Shown piece after piece: positions 52,764 through 62,460 of a stretch of 64,000 bases of DNA. Under the pieces are notes generated by a model that was not told the DNA's origin, ran no database searches, and was given only the letters and a program-made list of their open reading frames with translations. The position numbers were made by a program, and so were the translations under genes. The stretch comes from Streptomyces sp. NRRL WC-3626 (GTDB taxonomy: Bacteria; Actinomycetota; Actinomycetes; Streptomycetales; Streptomycetaceae): positions 1 to 64,000 of the forward strand of contig NZ_JOCA01000008.1 of the NCBI RefSeq assembly GCF_000718785.1, written 5' to 3'. Position 1 is the stretch's first letter. Each line of letters opens with the position of its first letter.

Positions 52764-55450
52764 CTAGCGTGGACCCACGCCCGTCCCGAGTTCCTGTGCG
52801 GCCTGCTTCGCCAGGGCGTCCGCGCCGCAGGAGCGGGCCAGGGCCAGTCCGCGTTCCAGGTCGGGAACGGAACGGGCGAGGATGCCGTACTCGACGCGGG
52901 CCGCGGCGTGTTCGTACTGGCAGGGCGAGGACTCCAGGTAGGTGACCGCCTGGGCGGCGAGACGGACCGCGCGCTGGCCGGTCTCCAGAGCGGCGGCGAC
53001 CCGCAGGGCCTCGCCTATCGCGGTGTCCGTGCCGAGGCGTTCGGCCCGCCGGCGGAGATCGACCGCCAGCCGGGCGGCGCGCACCGGGTCCTCCGTGACG
53101 AGGGCGCGGGCGAGATCCGCGGCGCAGGACACATGCACCGGGTGGTGGTGGCCGCGCGCGGCGGCCGCCTTCTCCGCCGCCTCCAGTTCGTTGACCCCGT
53201 CCTTGGTGCGGCCGACGGCCAGCAGCAGCCGGCCGCGTACCGAACGCGGGTCGGGCAGCACGACGGTGGACGGGTAGGGCGGGGCGAATCCGTGCCGCTC
53301 GGCGACCTCCCACGCCTCGTCGACATGGCCGCGGGCGAGCAGGGTGTCGACGAGGTTGCAGGTGGCCGTCCAGTACAGGGGCAGTCCGCGGCCCACGCGT
53401 TCGGCCAGGCGCAGGGACTCGCGCAGTGAGGTCTCCGCCGCCTCCAGCCGGCCCCGTCTGCGGTGCCCGAGGCCCACATAGGCGTGCGCGAGAGCCAGGT
53501 GGCCGCCGCCCCAGCCCGCCGTGTCGTAGGCGAGCAGGGCCTCGTTGTAGAGGCTCTCGGCGCGGTCGAGGCGGTCGGTGTAGGCGTAGGAGCTCGCCAG
53601 CATCAGCAGGAGTTCGACGCCCCACTCGGAGTCGGTCCAGCCGAGGCCCGGCGCCAGGCGCCCGTTGACGAGGGCGCGGTCGCAGACCTCGACGATCTCC
53701 TCGGCGTTCTCACCGCGCATCATGGCGTCGAAGCCGCGCAGGATCAGCAGCACGCGTTCGGAGTTGTCACGGCCGGTGCAGGTGGCGGCGAGTTCGGCCA
53801 GCCGCTCGGAGCGGCCGGGTGAGCCGGCCTCCCCGGCGAGCAGGCCCTCCCACATGAACTGCACCGCCCGCAGCCGCAGTTGGCCGGGGCCGGGCTCCAG
53901 ACGGGCGGCCTCCGCCTCGACGGTGCGGACGGCCTCGTCCATCTGGTTGTTGTGGAGCAGCGCCTGGGAGAGCCGGACCACGGCGTCCACCCGGCGGTCG
54001 CCGTCGAGGCCGGGCATGCCGAGGGCGGCCCGCAGATGGCCGATGGTGCGGGCGGGCGCGGTGAGGAAGGTGGCGCAGCCCAGTTCGTAGAGGACATGGG
54101 CGTGGATCTCGGGGCGGGGCGGTTCCTCCAGGGCGCGTTCCAGGCAGCGGCGGGCCGCGTCGGGGGCGCCGACGGCGACATGTTCGCGGGCGGCCTCGCG
54201 CAGTTGCCAGACCAGTTCCTCGTCGTCGTCCGGGTGGACCTCGAGGAGATGGCGGGCGGCCGCCGCCGCGCCGCGTCCGGAGTCGGTGACGATCCGGGCG
54301 GCGATGCCGTGCATGGCGCGGCGCAGGGCGTCGGGGATGGAGTTGTAGACGGCGGTGGCGATCAGGGGGTGGACGAACTCGAGGTCGCCGGGTGTGCCGC
54401 GGCCCGCGCCGGACGGGTCGGGGGTGGTCAGGATGCGGGCGCTGCGCAGGAGTTCGGCGCAGCGGGCGGCCGAGTCGGCTTTCAGCGTGGCGAGTTCGGC
54501 GACCAGGTCGACGGTGATGTCGTTGCCGAGGATGGCGGCGGCCCAGGCGAACCGGGTGGCGTCTATGCCGAGTTGTTCGAGGCGGGCGACGAGTCCGCCG
54601 CCGCGGGCCGAGCGGTTGAGGTCGCGCAGTTCACCGGCGTGGGCCTCGACGGGTTCGAGTTCGCTGTCCTGGACCTTGGCGAGGAGTTCGACGGTCTCGT
54701 AGGGGTTGCCGCCGGTGACGGCCCAGACCTCGCGGCAGAACGCGGCGTCGGCATGAGTGCCCAGGGCGGCGCGGGTGAGTCCGGCGGCGGCCTCCGGGTG
54801 AGGGCGCTGAGGACGGTGACGGGGCGGTGGGCCGCGGCGGCGACGGCGTCGAGGTGGCCGGCGCTCACTCCGGAGATCTCGCCAGGACGGCGGGCGACCA
54901 CGACGAGGACGGACAGGTCGGCGAGGCGCTCGGCGAAGACGGCCAGCCAGTGCAGGGTCTCCTGGTCGGCCCAGTGGGCGTCGTCGATCAGCAGGACCAG
55001 CGGCCAGTCCCGGTGGGCCAGCCGGCCCACCGCGGCGACCAGTCCCTCGCACACGCCCTGCGGGTCGGCGTGGCCCTCGCCGGGGTCGGTGATGCCGAGG
55101 GCGGGGCCGGCGATGCCGTACCAGTCGCCGAGGTAATCGCGTGCCTCCTCCGGCAGCATCGACACCAGGGCGGGCTGCAGCAGCCTGCGGACGACGTTGA
55201 AGGGGACGGAGCGCAGGGTCTCGCCGCCACGGGCCGACCACACGGTGCAGCCTCGCTGTTCGGCGATGCGGCGGGTCTCGGCGAGCAGCGCGGTCTTGCC
55301 GAATCCGGCCTCGCCGCGGAGCACCAGCAGACTGCCCGGCGAGGAGCGGTCCGCGCACAGCGTGTCGATGGCCTCCGCGATGGCGGCGAGTTCCTCGTCG
55401 CGCTCCCACAGACCCGCCGTGGGGGCGCCCGGGGGCCGTACCTCCGTCAT
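52764..55450 (-). pseudogene. AAA-ATPase (LuxR/MalT-type) regulator, frameshifted and without HTH
   Basis: From ATG 55450 the N-terminal 220 residues give a Walker A (LRGEAGFGKTALL) and Walker B (LVLLIDDAHWAD) of the large LuxR-regulator type. At 54796-54798 the coding strand has CCC where CCCC would keep the frame: ...SALTRRPPP replaces the expected SALTPEAAAGL. The other frame continues AAAGLTRAALGTHADAAFCR to the stop at 52764 with TPR-like helical repeats. Restoring one C gives about 895 residues. Even then the protein ends AQELGTGVGPR with no C-terminal LuxR helix-turn-helix. Either a sequencing error or a real frameshift explains the break. It lies convergent to pcaL. Confidence 0.8.
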
Positions 55451-55701
55451 CCCGCTACCTCCCCGAGTCGCCCGAATGACGTACAGAGGTCGAGCGTAGT
55501 CCCCCGGCCGTCCGAGCGGTGCCTGCTCGTGGCACGTGTTGCCGTGAAGGGTGACATGCACGCCGGAAGTCGACGCATACCGCTCCCCACCAGGGCTCCC
55601 TTCGGTCAACAGCTGTCAAGGGCAGGGGAGATGGGGATTTCCGGGGTGGGCCGGGCGGTGGTGTGACGGGGCTCTCTCATCCGGCTTTCACCGACGCCTC
55701 A

Positions 55702-55707
55702 TACGGT
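55702..55707 (+). promoter_or_regulatory. Candidate -10 for a leaderless DUF2510 transcript
   Basis: TACGGT lies 6 bp before ATG 55714 with no ribosome-binding site between. The remaining gap 55451-55701 shows no other feature I can support. Confidence 0.4.
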
Positions 55708-55713
55708 GGGGGC

Positions 55714-56703
55714 ATGACGCAGGTGACTCCTCCCGGGTGGTACCCCGACCCCGGGCAGACGAATGAGGGGCCGGCCACCGAGCGCTGGTGGGACGGCAGG
55801 GCCTGGACGGAGCAGGTCCGTCCGGTGGGGCAGGCCGCCGCCCCTTGGGGTCCTCCGGCGCCCGGCGGGCCGGCGTATCCGGCCTATCCGGCGTATCCCG
55901 CCGCGCCCCCGCCCGGACGGAGCCGGCGGGTGCGCAACGGGATAGCCGTGGCGGTGGCCGTCGCCGTGCTGGCGAGTATCGGTGTGGGTGTGTACGCGCT
56001 GACGGACGACGGCGGGGGCGGCGGGAACGCGGCCTCACAGGGGCCGGACGGCCGGGACGGCGGGCCCTTCGGCGACTCGGGCGGCGGGTCCGGCGGCGAC
56101 CGGGGCGGCTCCGGCGGTTCCGGTGGTTCCGAGGGGGACGAGCCGGGCCCCGAGGGGTCCGAGGCGCCGCGGATCGAGAGCGGGTCGGTGACCGACGGGC
56201 TGAGCGGGATCAGTCTGCCCATCCCGGACGGCTGGTACGGCCAGGAGCTGGAGGTCGGCGCCTCGGTGACGTCGGAGAACGCGTACGACTGTCCCGGCGA
56301 CACCTCGAAGACCTGCACCAAGGGCGGGGCCTACTCGGCGCCGGCCCTGGCGTTCGGACTCAAGGGCACCACCGCCGAGGAGGTCGCCAAGGAGGACATC
56401 ACCGCCAACGCGGAGCAGAGCTACGGCGGCGACTCGTACGGGAGGATCACCTCGCACGACGTTCTCGCGTCCGAGGCCGTGACCGTGGCCGGACAGAAGG
56501 GCTATCTGGTGCGCTGGAAGGCGGTCACCAGCAAGGGCTCCGACGGGTATGTGCAGTCGCTGGCCTTCCCGTCCCCCGCGCAGCCTCGGCAGATCGTCGT
56601 GGTGCGCTTCGGGGTGGACACCGACCAGAAGGAGTCCGTCCTCGACGAGATCACGAAGGGCATCGAGGTGTCGTCGGGCGGCGGCAGCGGCCAGGACGTC
56701 TGA
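55714..56703 (+). CDS. DUF2510 membrane-anchored protein
   Basis: A 329-residue protein. The N-terminal DUF2510 motif (TPPGWYPDPGQTNEGPATER then WWDGRAWTEQVRP) is a short cytoplasmic module. A Pro/Ala/Tyr linker, one membrane span (GIAVAVAVAVLASIGVGVYAL), a Gly/Ser/Asp-rich outer linker and a globular extracellular domain (about 165-320) follow. The outer domain resembles lipoprotein-like PsbP/LpqN folds in pattern, but I do not recognise it firmly. A strong terminator follows. Confidence 0.75.
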   Translation: MTQVTPPGWYPDPGQTNEGPATERWWDGRAWTEQVRPVGQAAAPWGPPAPGGPAYPAYPAYPAAPPPGRSRRVRNGIAVAVAVAVLASIGVGVYALTDDGGGGGNAASQGPDGRDGGPFGDSGGGSGGDRGGSGGSGGSEGDEPGPEGSEAPRIESGSVTDGLSGISLPIPDGWYGQELEVGASVTSENAYDCPGDTSKTCTKGGAYSAPALAFGLKGTTAEEVAKEDITANAEQSYGGDSYGRITSHDVLASEAVTVAGQKGYLVRWKAVTSKGSDGYVQSLAFPSPAQPRQIVVVRFGVDTDQKESVLDEITKGIEVSSGGGSGQDV

Positions 56704-56717
56704 CGCCCCACGTACGA

Positions 56718-56762
56718 CGGCCGGGTGGGACACCCTCCGCTCAGAGGTGTCCCACCCGGCCG
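56718..56762 (+). terminator. Strong terminator hairpin after the DUF2510 gene
   Basis: CGGCCGGGTGGGACACC (56718-56734) and GGTGTCCCACCCGGCCG (56746-56762) form a perfect 17-bp stem with an 11-base loop. Confidence 0.85.
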
Positions 56763-56844
56763 GCGTGAGCGCCGCCCCCGTCCCCACGGTGCGGCGCGGC
56801 CAGGCCTCCGCCGTACGGTCATGCCGTCGGCGGCGGCCTGCGTC

Positions 56845-57459
56845 TCATTCGAGGCCGAGCGCCGGCAGTACGGCGGCCTCGACGAAGCGGATCAGATAGT
56901 CCGGGTCCGCGTTCCGCCCGTCCAGGATGGGGCGGACCCGGAGCACGCCGAAGAGCTGTGCCGGGATGTACTCCAGCGCCGCGTTCTCCGCGGCGACCTC
57001 CCCGCGGTCGACGCCGCGCCGCAGGATCTCCTCCAGCGCGGTGATCTCCGGGTCGACCAGCGCCTCGCGCAGCGCCTGCGCCAGCTCTTGGTCCTGGATG
57101 ACCGCGTGCCCCAGCGCCTGGAGCAGCGTGGTGTCCTTCGGCGACCACTCCCCCGCGCACCGCGCCGCCTCGCGCAGATCACCGGCGAGGCTGCCGGTGT
57201 CGATCCCGGCGAACCGGGCCCGCCGGCTGGAGCGCAGGGCCGCGGCGACGAACTGCGGCTTGGTCCGCCACTGCCGGTACAGGGTGGACTTGCTGCACCG
57301 CGTACTGGCGGCGACGCCCTCCATGGTGACGGCGTCGTAGCCGCACTCGCGGATCTGGTCCAGCACGGCGTCGAAGAACTCCCGCTCACGCTCCGGCGTG
57401 ATCTTGGAGCGGCGCGAGGTTCCGACCGGCCCGGGTCGGTCCGCGTCCTGCGACGTCAT
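56845..57459 (-). CDS. TetR-family transcriptional regulator
   Basis: A 204-residue TetR protein. The HTH is in AVTMEGVAASTRCSKSTLYR followed by QWRTKPQFVAAAL. The C-terminal domain resembles TetR_C_16/33-type helices (DTTLLQALGHAVIQDQELAQ). ATG 57459 is the start. It is divergent from the PAP2/DMT unit, and the gap contains a repeated CGTATCG operator array, so it almost certainly represses that unit and itself. Confidence 0.9.
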   Translation of the reverse strand: MTSQDADRPGPVGTSRRSKITPEREREFFDAVLDQIRECGYDAVTMEGVAASTRCSKSTLYRQWRTKPQFVAAALRSSRRARFAGIDTGSLAGDLREAARCAGEWSPKDTTLLQALGHAVIQDQELAQALREALVDPEITALEEILRRGVDRGEVAAENAALEYIPAQLFGVLRVRPILDGRNADPDYLIRFVEAAVLPALGLE

Positions 57460-57498
57460 CGGCTCGGCTCCTTGCCTCTCGGGTGAGACCCACTTCAT

Positions 57499-57565
57499 CG
57501 ATACGCCAGTGTACCGGTACACGCCCGTATCGGTACACTGGCGTATCGGTACGGACTCGTATCGA
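57499..57565. promoter_or_regulatory. TetR operator array between tetR and PAP2
   Basis: ATACGCCAGTGTACCG (57501-57516) and CGGTACACTGGCGTAT (57531-57546) are perfect 16-base inverted arms. Half-sites CGATACG (57499-57505) and CGTATCG (57526, 57542 and 57559) recur, and GTACCGGTAC (57511-57520) is a palindrome. The array spans the likely promoters of both genes. Confidence 0.8.
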
Positions 57566-57594
57566 TAAGATTCGGTCAGTGAAAGGGCCGGGGG

Positions 57595-58395
57595 ATGAAT
57601 GCCCGCAAGGAGCCTGAGGCGGTAGGGCGCGCCGCGTCGGCGCGCCCGCCGCTCGTCCGTGAACTCCTCCTGGTGACGGCGCTCTTCCTCGTCTACAAGC
57701 TCGGGCGGCGACTGGCGTCCGGCCACACCGGCGCGGCATTCCGCAACGGCCACGAGGTGTGGGACCTGGAGCGGGCCCTGCGCCTGCCGGGCGAGGGTGC
57801 GGTGCAGTCCCTGCTGCTGCACGGCGACGGGCTCGCGCACGCGGCGAACGTCTACTACGCGGCCGTCCACTTCCCCGCCACCGTGGCCTTCCTGGTCTGG
57901 CTCTATCTGCGCCGCCCCGTCCACTACGTGTGGGCGCGGCGGGTGCTGGCGACGGTCACCGCCGCCGCGCTGATGCTGCATCTGGCGTTCCCGCTCGCCC
58001 CGCCCCGGATGCTCGCCGTGACGGGGCTCGTGGACACCGCGCGGGTGTACGGGCCGTCGGTGTACGGCCCGCCGGCGACGGACGGGCTGTCGAACCAGTT
58101 CGCGGCGATGCCGTCGCTGCACTTCGGGTGGGCGCTGATGGTCGCGGTCGGGCTGATCGTCACCACGCGCGCGCGGTGGCGCCCGCTGTGGCTGGCGCAT
58201 CCGCTGCTGACGCTGCTGGTGATCGTGGGGACGGCGAACCACTTCTGGCTGGACGCGGTCGTGGCGGCGGCGCTGCTGGGGGCGGCGCTCGTGCTGCTAC
58301 GGGTGCCGCGGGGTCCTTTTGGGGGAGCCGGGCGGATCGTCCGGGCCCGTCATGTGCCGGCGGGGCGGCGGGCGCTCGTGGGGGCGGGACGGTGA
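57595..58395 (+). CDS. PAP2-family membrane phosphatase/phosphotransferase (inositol phosphorylceramide synthase-like)
   Basis: A 266-residue protein with about six membrane spans. Motifs of the PAP2_3 branch are visible: FPLAPPRML, then AAMPSLHFGWALMV with the catalytic histidine, and GTANHFWLDAVVAA with the second His and Asp. Such enzymes act on lipid phosphates. It starts at ATG 57595 and its stop overlaps the next gene (GTGA). The divergent TetR gene and operator array indicate inducible expression. Confidence 0.87.
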   Translation: MNARKEPEAVGRAASARPPLVRELLLVTALFLVYKLGRRLASGHTGAAFRNGHEVWDLERALRLPGEGAVQSLLLHGDGLAHAANVYYAAVHFPATVAFLVWLYLRRPVHYVWARRVLATVTAAALMLHLAFPLAPPRMLAVTGLVDTARVYGPSVYGPPATDGLSNQFAAMPSLHFGWALMVAVGLIVTTRARWRPLWLAHPLLTLLVIVGTANHFWLDAVVAAALLGAALVLLRVPRGPFGGAGRIVRARHVPAGRRALVGAGR

Positions 58396-59423
58396 GCGCC
58401 GTTCTCGTGGCCGTGCTGCTGTCGCTGGTGTCCGCCGTCGCGTACGCCGCCGCGGCGGTGGCGCAGGAACGGCTGGCCTCCCGGTCCGGCGGCACGCTGC
58501 GGGTGCTCGGCGACGGTGCGTGGTGGTGGGCGGTCGCGCTGAACGCCTCGGCGGCGCTGCTGCACGTGGTGGCGCTCGGATACGGCCCGCTCACCGTGGT
58601 CCAGCCGCTGGGCGCGCTGACCCTGGTCGCGGCCGTGCCGATGGGGGCGCGGCTCGCGGGGCGGCGGGTGCGGGCGGTGGAGTGGCGGGGTACGGCGCTG
58701 ACGCTGGCCGGGCTGGCGGCGGTGCTGGTGACGGCGTCCGGGCCTGCGCCGGACCATGCGCTGAGCGCGCGGGAGGCGCTGGTCGTCGCGGGCGGTACGG
58801 CGGCCCTGATCGGCCTGCTGTCCTGGCCGGGCACCCGGCCCGGCCTGCGGCACGCGACGGCGTCGGGGATCGCGTCAGGGGTGGCGTCGGCGCTCACTCA
58901 GACGGTGATGGTCGGGTCCGGTCCGCTGCCGGAGGTGGTCGTGGTGGCGGTTCTGGTGGCCGCCTTCGCGGTGAGTGGCCTGCTCCTGTCCCAGACGGCC
59001 TACCGCGACGGCCTGGGCGCGCCGCTGGCGGTGGTCACCCTGACCAACCCGTTGGCGGCGGCGGTTCTGGGGGCCACCCTCCTCGGCGAACGCCTGAACG
59101 GCGGGCCGGCGGGGGTGCTGCTGGCGGCTGCCGGCGCGGCGGTCGCCGCCCGGGGGGTACTCCTGCTGACCCGGACGACGGGTGCGCCCGGTGCGCGGGC
59201 GCGCGCGGTTGTGTCGCGCCGGCGCACCGGCGTGCGCCCACCCCCCAACTCCCCCGCTCCCGCAGGCAACCGTCCCGCCACCCCGACCCCTCCCTCACCG
59301 CCCGTTCCCGCGGGCAATCGTGCCGCTGGGGCGGGAGGCTGGGGCGGTCAGGCTGGGGACAGGGCCGGGTCGCTGGTGCTCGGGCGGCCTGTTTCCACGT
59401 GGCCCGCGAAGCGGCGCAGGTAG
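58392..59423 (+). CDS. DMT/EamA-like transporter with extended tail
   Basis: A 343-residue protein with about nine to ten hydrophobic helices and the DMT pattern (VVQPLGALTLVAAVPMGARL, PLAVVTLTNPLAAAVLGATLL then LGERL). The last 60 residues are Pro/Arg-rich, low in hydrophobics and overlap the convergent phospholipase gene by 76 bp. This suggests a read-on tail rather than a functional domain. Coupled to PAP2 by a 4-bp overlap, it may move a lipid precursor or small molecule. The substrate is unknown. Confidence 0.8.
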   Translation: MSAVLVAVLLSLVSAVAYAAAAVAQERLASRSGGTLRVLGDGAWWWAVALNASAALLHVVALGYGPLTVVQPLGALTLVAAVPMGARLAGRRVRAVEWRGTALTLAGLAAVLVTASGPAPDHALSAREALVVAGGTAALIGLLSWPGTRPGLRHATASGIASGVASALTQTVMVGSGPLPEVVVVAVLVAAFAVSGLLLSQTAYRDGLGAPLAVVTLTNPLAAAVLGATLLGERLNGGPAGVLLAAAGAAVAARGVLLLTRTTGAPGARARAVVSRRRTGVRPPPNSPAPAGNRPATPTPPSPPVPAGNRAAGAGGWGGQAGDRAGSLVLGRPVSTWPAKRRR

Positions 59424-61402
59424 GTCGCATCGCCCGTGGACGTGATCGTCAGGTCGTACCAGTGGTGGCTCGCGTGGAGCCGGACCGTGCGGTGGCTCCT
59501 CCCGCCGGGACGCAGCGCCACCACGGAGTGAACGGCGCCGTACGCGTCGGATACCCGCAGCCGTACCGCCTCGGCCCCCTCGTTGACGAACGTCAGCCGG
59601 ATGTCCTCCCCGGTGTGGCGAGCCGTCACCTCGCACCCCGCCACCCCGTTCGCCCCCCGGAACTCGCGGAGGAACCCGTTCGGACCGTGCACGGTCAGGT
59701 CGTACGCACCCCCCGAGTACGCGGAGTTCCATGTGTCCGCGATCTCCGTGCCCGCCTCCGTCGTATACGTCCACGGCCCGTCCGTACGATTCCCGGACGT
59801 GACGAGGAACGCCGCCCCCGTCCGCGCCCCGGACGCGAAGGTGAGCGTGAACCGACCGGTCGCCGCGTCCACCGCACCGTCCACCGCCGGCGCGTACCGA
59901 AGCGGCCGTGCCGGCCGCACCCCCCGCTCCTGCCGGGGCATCCCCGCGTCCACCGGCGGCGTCGGCCGGTAGTCGGGGTGCCGGTCCCGGTCCGGCGGCT
60001 CGTACCCGTCGGTGTCCGGCAGCCGGGCCGGCCTGCCGTCCCTGCGGGAGAAGTCGAAGGCTGAGGTCAGATCACCGCAGATCGCCCGCCGCCACGGCGA
60101 GATCTGCGGCTCGCGCACCCCGAAGCGGCGCTCCATGAAGCGGATCACCGAGGTGTGGTCGAACGTCTCGGAGCAGACGTAACCGCCCTTGCTCCAGGGC
60201 GAGACGACCAGCATCGGCACACGCGGGCCGAGCCCGTAGAACCCCTCGCGGTGGGTGGCGCTGCCCTCGAAGACGTCCAGCGACACGTCGACGGTGGAGC
60301 GGCCCCGCGCCGCGGACTTCGGCGGCAGCGGCGGCACCACGTGGTCGAAGAACCCGTCGTTCTCGTCGTACGTGATGAACAGTGCGGTCTTCGCCCACAC
60401 CTTCGGATCGGAGGTGAGCGCGTCCAGGACCTGGGATATGTACCAGGCGCCGTAGTTGGACGGCCAGTTGGAGTGCTCGGAGAAGGCCTCGGGCGCGGCG
60501 ATCCACGAAACCTGCGGCAGCCGCCCGGCCTTGACGTCCGCGCGGAGCCGGTCGAAGTATCCGTCGCCGTTCTTGACGTCGGTGCCGGTGCGCGCCTTGT
60601 CGTACAGCGGGTCGCCGGGCTCGGCGTCACGGTACCTGTTGAAGTACAGCAGCGAGTTGTCGCCGTAGTTGCCACGGTAGGCGTCGGAGATCCAGCCCCA
60701 ACTGCCCGCCGCGTCCAGTCCGTCGCCGATGTCCTGGTAGATCTTCCAGGAGATCCCGGCCTCTTCGAGCCGTTCGGGGTACGTCGTCCAGTCGTAGCCG
60801 AGTTCCTCGTTCCCGAGGACCGGTCCGCCGCCCCTGCCGTCGTTGCCGGTGTGGCCCGACCACAGGTAGTAGCGGTTGGGGTCGGTGGAGCCGATGAAGG
60901 AGCAGTGGTAGGCGTCGCAGACGGTGAAGGTGTCGGCGAGCGCGTAGTGGAAGGGGATGTCCTCACGGGTCAGGTACGCCATCGTGGTGGTGCCCTTGGC
61001 GGGCAGCCAGCGGTCGTACCTGCCGTCGTGGTAGGCCTCCTGGCCGTCGGGCCAGCTGTGCGGCAGCCCCTCCAGGAACTGCATGCCGAGGTCGTCGGCC
61101 GCCGGGCGGAACGGCAGGACCTCGGTGCCGTCGCTCTTGGTCTGGTGCCACACCGGCCTGCCGCCGTCCAGGCGCACCGGGTGCGGGTCGCCGAAGCCGC
61201 GGACGCCGCGGAGACTGCCGAAGTAGTGGTCGAAGGAGCGGTTCTCCTGCATCAGGACGACGATGTGCTCGACGTCCTCGATCGACCCGGAGCGATGGTT
61301 CGCGGGAAGCGCGGCGGCCCGCTCGATGCTCGCGGACAGGGCGCTGAACGCCGTGGTGGCGCCCGCGAGCTGGAGGAATCGGCGCCGGTTGACTTCGGGC
61401 AT
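59348..61402 (-). CDS. Phosphocholine-specific phospholipase C, Tat-exported
   Basis: A 684-residue phosphoesterase. A Tat signal (MPEVNRRRFLQLAGATTAFS) exports it folded. The catalytic N-terminal domain carries VVLMQENRSFDHYFG with the nucleophile region, and FITYDENDGFFDHVVPP and SKGGYVCSETFDHTSVIRFM supply metal-binding Asp/His residues. The C-terminal 180 residues contain two beta-rich domains of unknown function typical of the family. It cleaves phosphatidylcholine-like lipids or acts as an acid phosphatase. The substrate within the family is variable. Confidence 0.9.
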   Translation of the reverse strand: MPEVNRRRFLQLAGATTAFSALSASIERAAALPANHRSGSIEDVEHIVVLMQENRSFDHYFGSLRGVRGFGDPHPVRLDGGRPVWHQTKSDGTEVLPFRPAADDLGMQFLEGLPHSWPDGQEAYHDGRYDRWLPAKGTTTMAYLTREDIPFHYALADTFTVCDAYHCSFIGSTDPNRYYLWSGHTGNDGRGGGPVLGNEELGYDWTTYPERLEEAGISWKIYQDIGDGLDAAGSWGWISDAYRGNYGDNSLLYFNRYRDAEPGDPLYDKARTGTDVKNGDGYFDRLRADVKAGRLPQVSWIAAPEAFSEHSNWPSNYGAWYISQVLDALTSDPKVWAKTALFITYDENDGFFDHVVPPLPPKSAARGRSTVDVSLDVFEGSATHREGFYGLGPRVPMLVVSPWSKGGYVCSETFDHTSVIRFMERRFGVREPQISPWRRAICGDLTSAFDFSRRDGRPARLPDTDGYEPPDRDRHPDYRPTPPVDAGMPRQERGVRPARPLRYAPAVDGAVDAATGRFTLTFASGARTGAAFLVTSGNRTDGPWTYTTEAGTEIADTWNSAYSGGAYDLTVHGPNGFLREFRGANGVAGCEVTARHTGEDIRLTFVNEGAEAVRLRVSDAYGAVHSVVALRPGGRSHRTVRLHASHHWYDLTITSTGDATYLRRFAGHVETGRPSTSDPALSPA

Positions 61403-61554
61403 GGGTGAGGCCTCTCGGACGGTGCCGGACAGTGTCGGGGTGCGCGCGAGAGGAGTGTTTCAGGGGTGGCGAACGTCAGGGAAGGGTGCCATGGCGCGGG
61501 TGTGAAGGTCGCCGGTACGTGAGGTGCGCCGCGGTGTCGCGGGCGTCCCCGGGG

Positions 61555-62460
61555 TCAGGTGTCCTGCTCCGCGTCGAGCCGGGCGACCAGGCCGCGCAGG
61601 ACCGGGCCGTACTCCGGGTGCGCGAGGGCGGACGCCATCTGGGCGACGAGGTAGTCGGCCGGGTTGCCGGTGTCGTACCAGCGGCCCTTGATGACCTGTC
61701 CGTACACGGCGCGGGTGGTGGCGTAGGCGTTGATGGCGTCGGTCAGATAGACCTCGCCCGTGCGGTGCTCGTACCAGCGGCGGGTCTGCTCGCGCAGTTC
61801 GTCGATGATGCCGGGCGTGACGACGTAGCCGCCGATGGCCGCGTACGAGGAGGGCGCGGCGGCGGGCTCCGGTTTCTCCATCAGGCCGGTGATCCTCAGC
61901 TGGCCGTCCCCGAGGTCCTCCTTGACGACGGGGACGCCGTAGCGCTGGGACTCGGCGGGGTCCATCGGCATGAGGGCCAGCACGGGGCAGCCCGTCTGCT
62001 CGTAGGCGCGGATCAGCTGCTGGGCGCGGGGGACCTCGGCGACGAAGACGTCGTCGGGCCAGAGCACCAGGACCGGCTCGTCACCGAAGGTGCGGGCGGC
62101 GTTGAGCACCGGGGTGCCGTTGCCGTAGGGGCCGTACTGGTCCAGATAGGTGATGTGGCCCCGGCGGGCCAGCTCCGCGATCTCCTCCACCGCGTCCGCG
62201 TAGGCCGTCTTGCCGTCCTCGCGGAGCTGTGCGACGAGGGCGGGGCTGGGGCGGAAGTGGTCCTGGATGAGGCTCTTGCCGCCGGAGACGACGATGGTGA
62301 TGTCGGTGATGCCGGAGTCCACCAGTTCGCGCACGGTGTGCTCGATGACCGGCTTGTCGCCGACGGGGAGCATCTCCTTCGGTGTCGCCTTCGTCAGGGG
62401 CAGCAGGCGGGAGCCGAGACCGGCGGCGGGGATCACCGCCCTGCGGATCGTCGGGGACAT
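61555..62460 (-). CDS. galU: UTP-glucose-1-phosphate uridylyltransferase
   Basis: A 301-residue GalU that makes UDP-glucose. The signature AVIPAAGLGSRLLPLTKATP is at residues 8-27, and KEMLPVGDKPVIEH and VLWPDDVF follow. EKPEPAAAPSSYAAIGGYVV and GRWYDTGNPADYL are also typical. GGGAGGAAG precedes ATG 62460. UDP-glucose feeds cell-wall and trehalose pathways and the galE enzyme in this window. It is monocistronic. Confidence 0.93.
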   Translation of the reverse strand: MSPTIRRAVIPAAGLGSRLLPLTKATPKEMLPVGDKPVIEHTVRELVDSGITDITIVVSGGKSLIQDHFRPSPALVAQLREDGKTAYADAVEEIAELARRGHITYLDQYGPYGNGTPVLNAARTFGDEPVLVLWPDDVFVAEVPRAQQLIRAYEQTGCPVLALMPMDPAESQRYGVPVVKEDLGDGQLRITGLMEKPEPAAAPSSYAAIGGYVVTPGIIDELREQTRRWYEHRTGEVYLTDAINAYATTRAVYGQVIKGRWYDTGNPADYLVAQMASALAHPEYGPVLRGLVARLDAEQDT

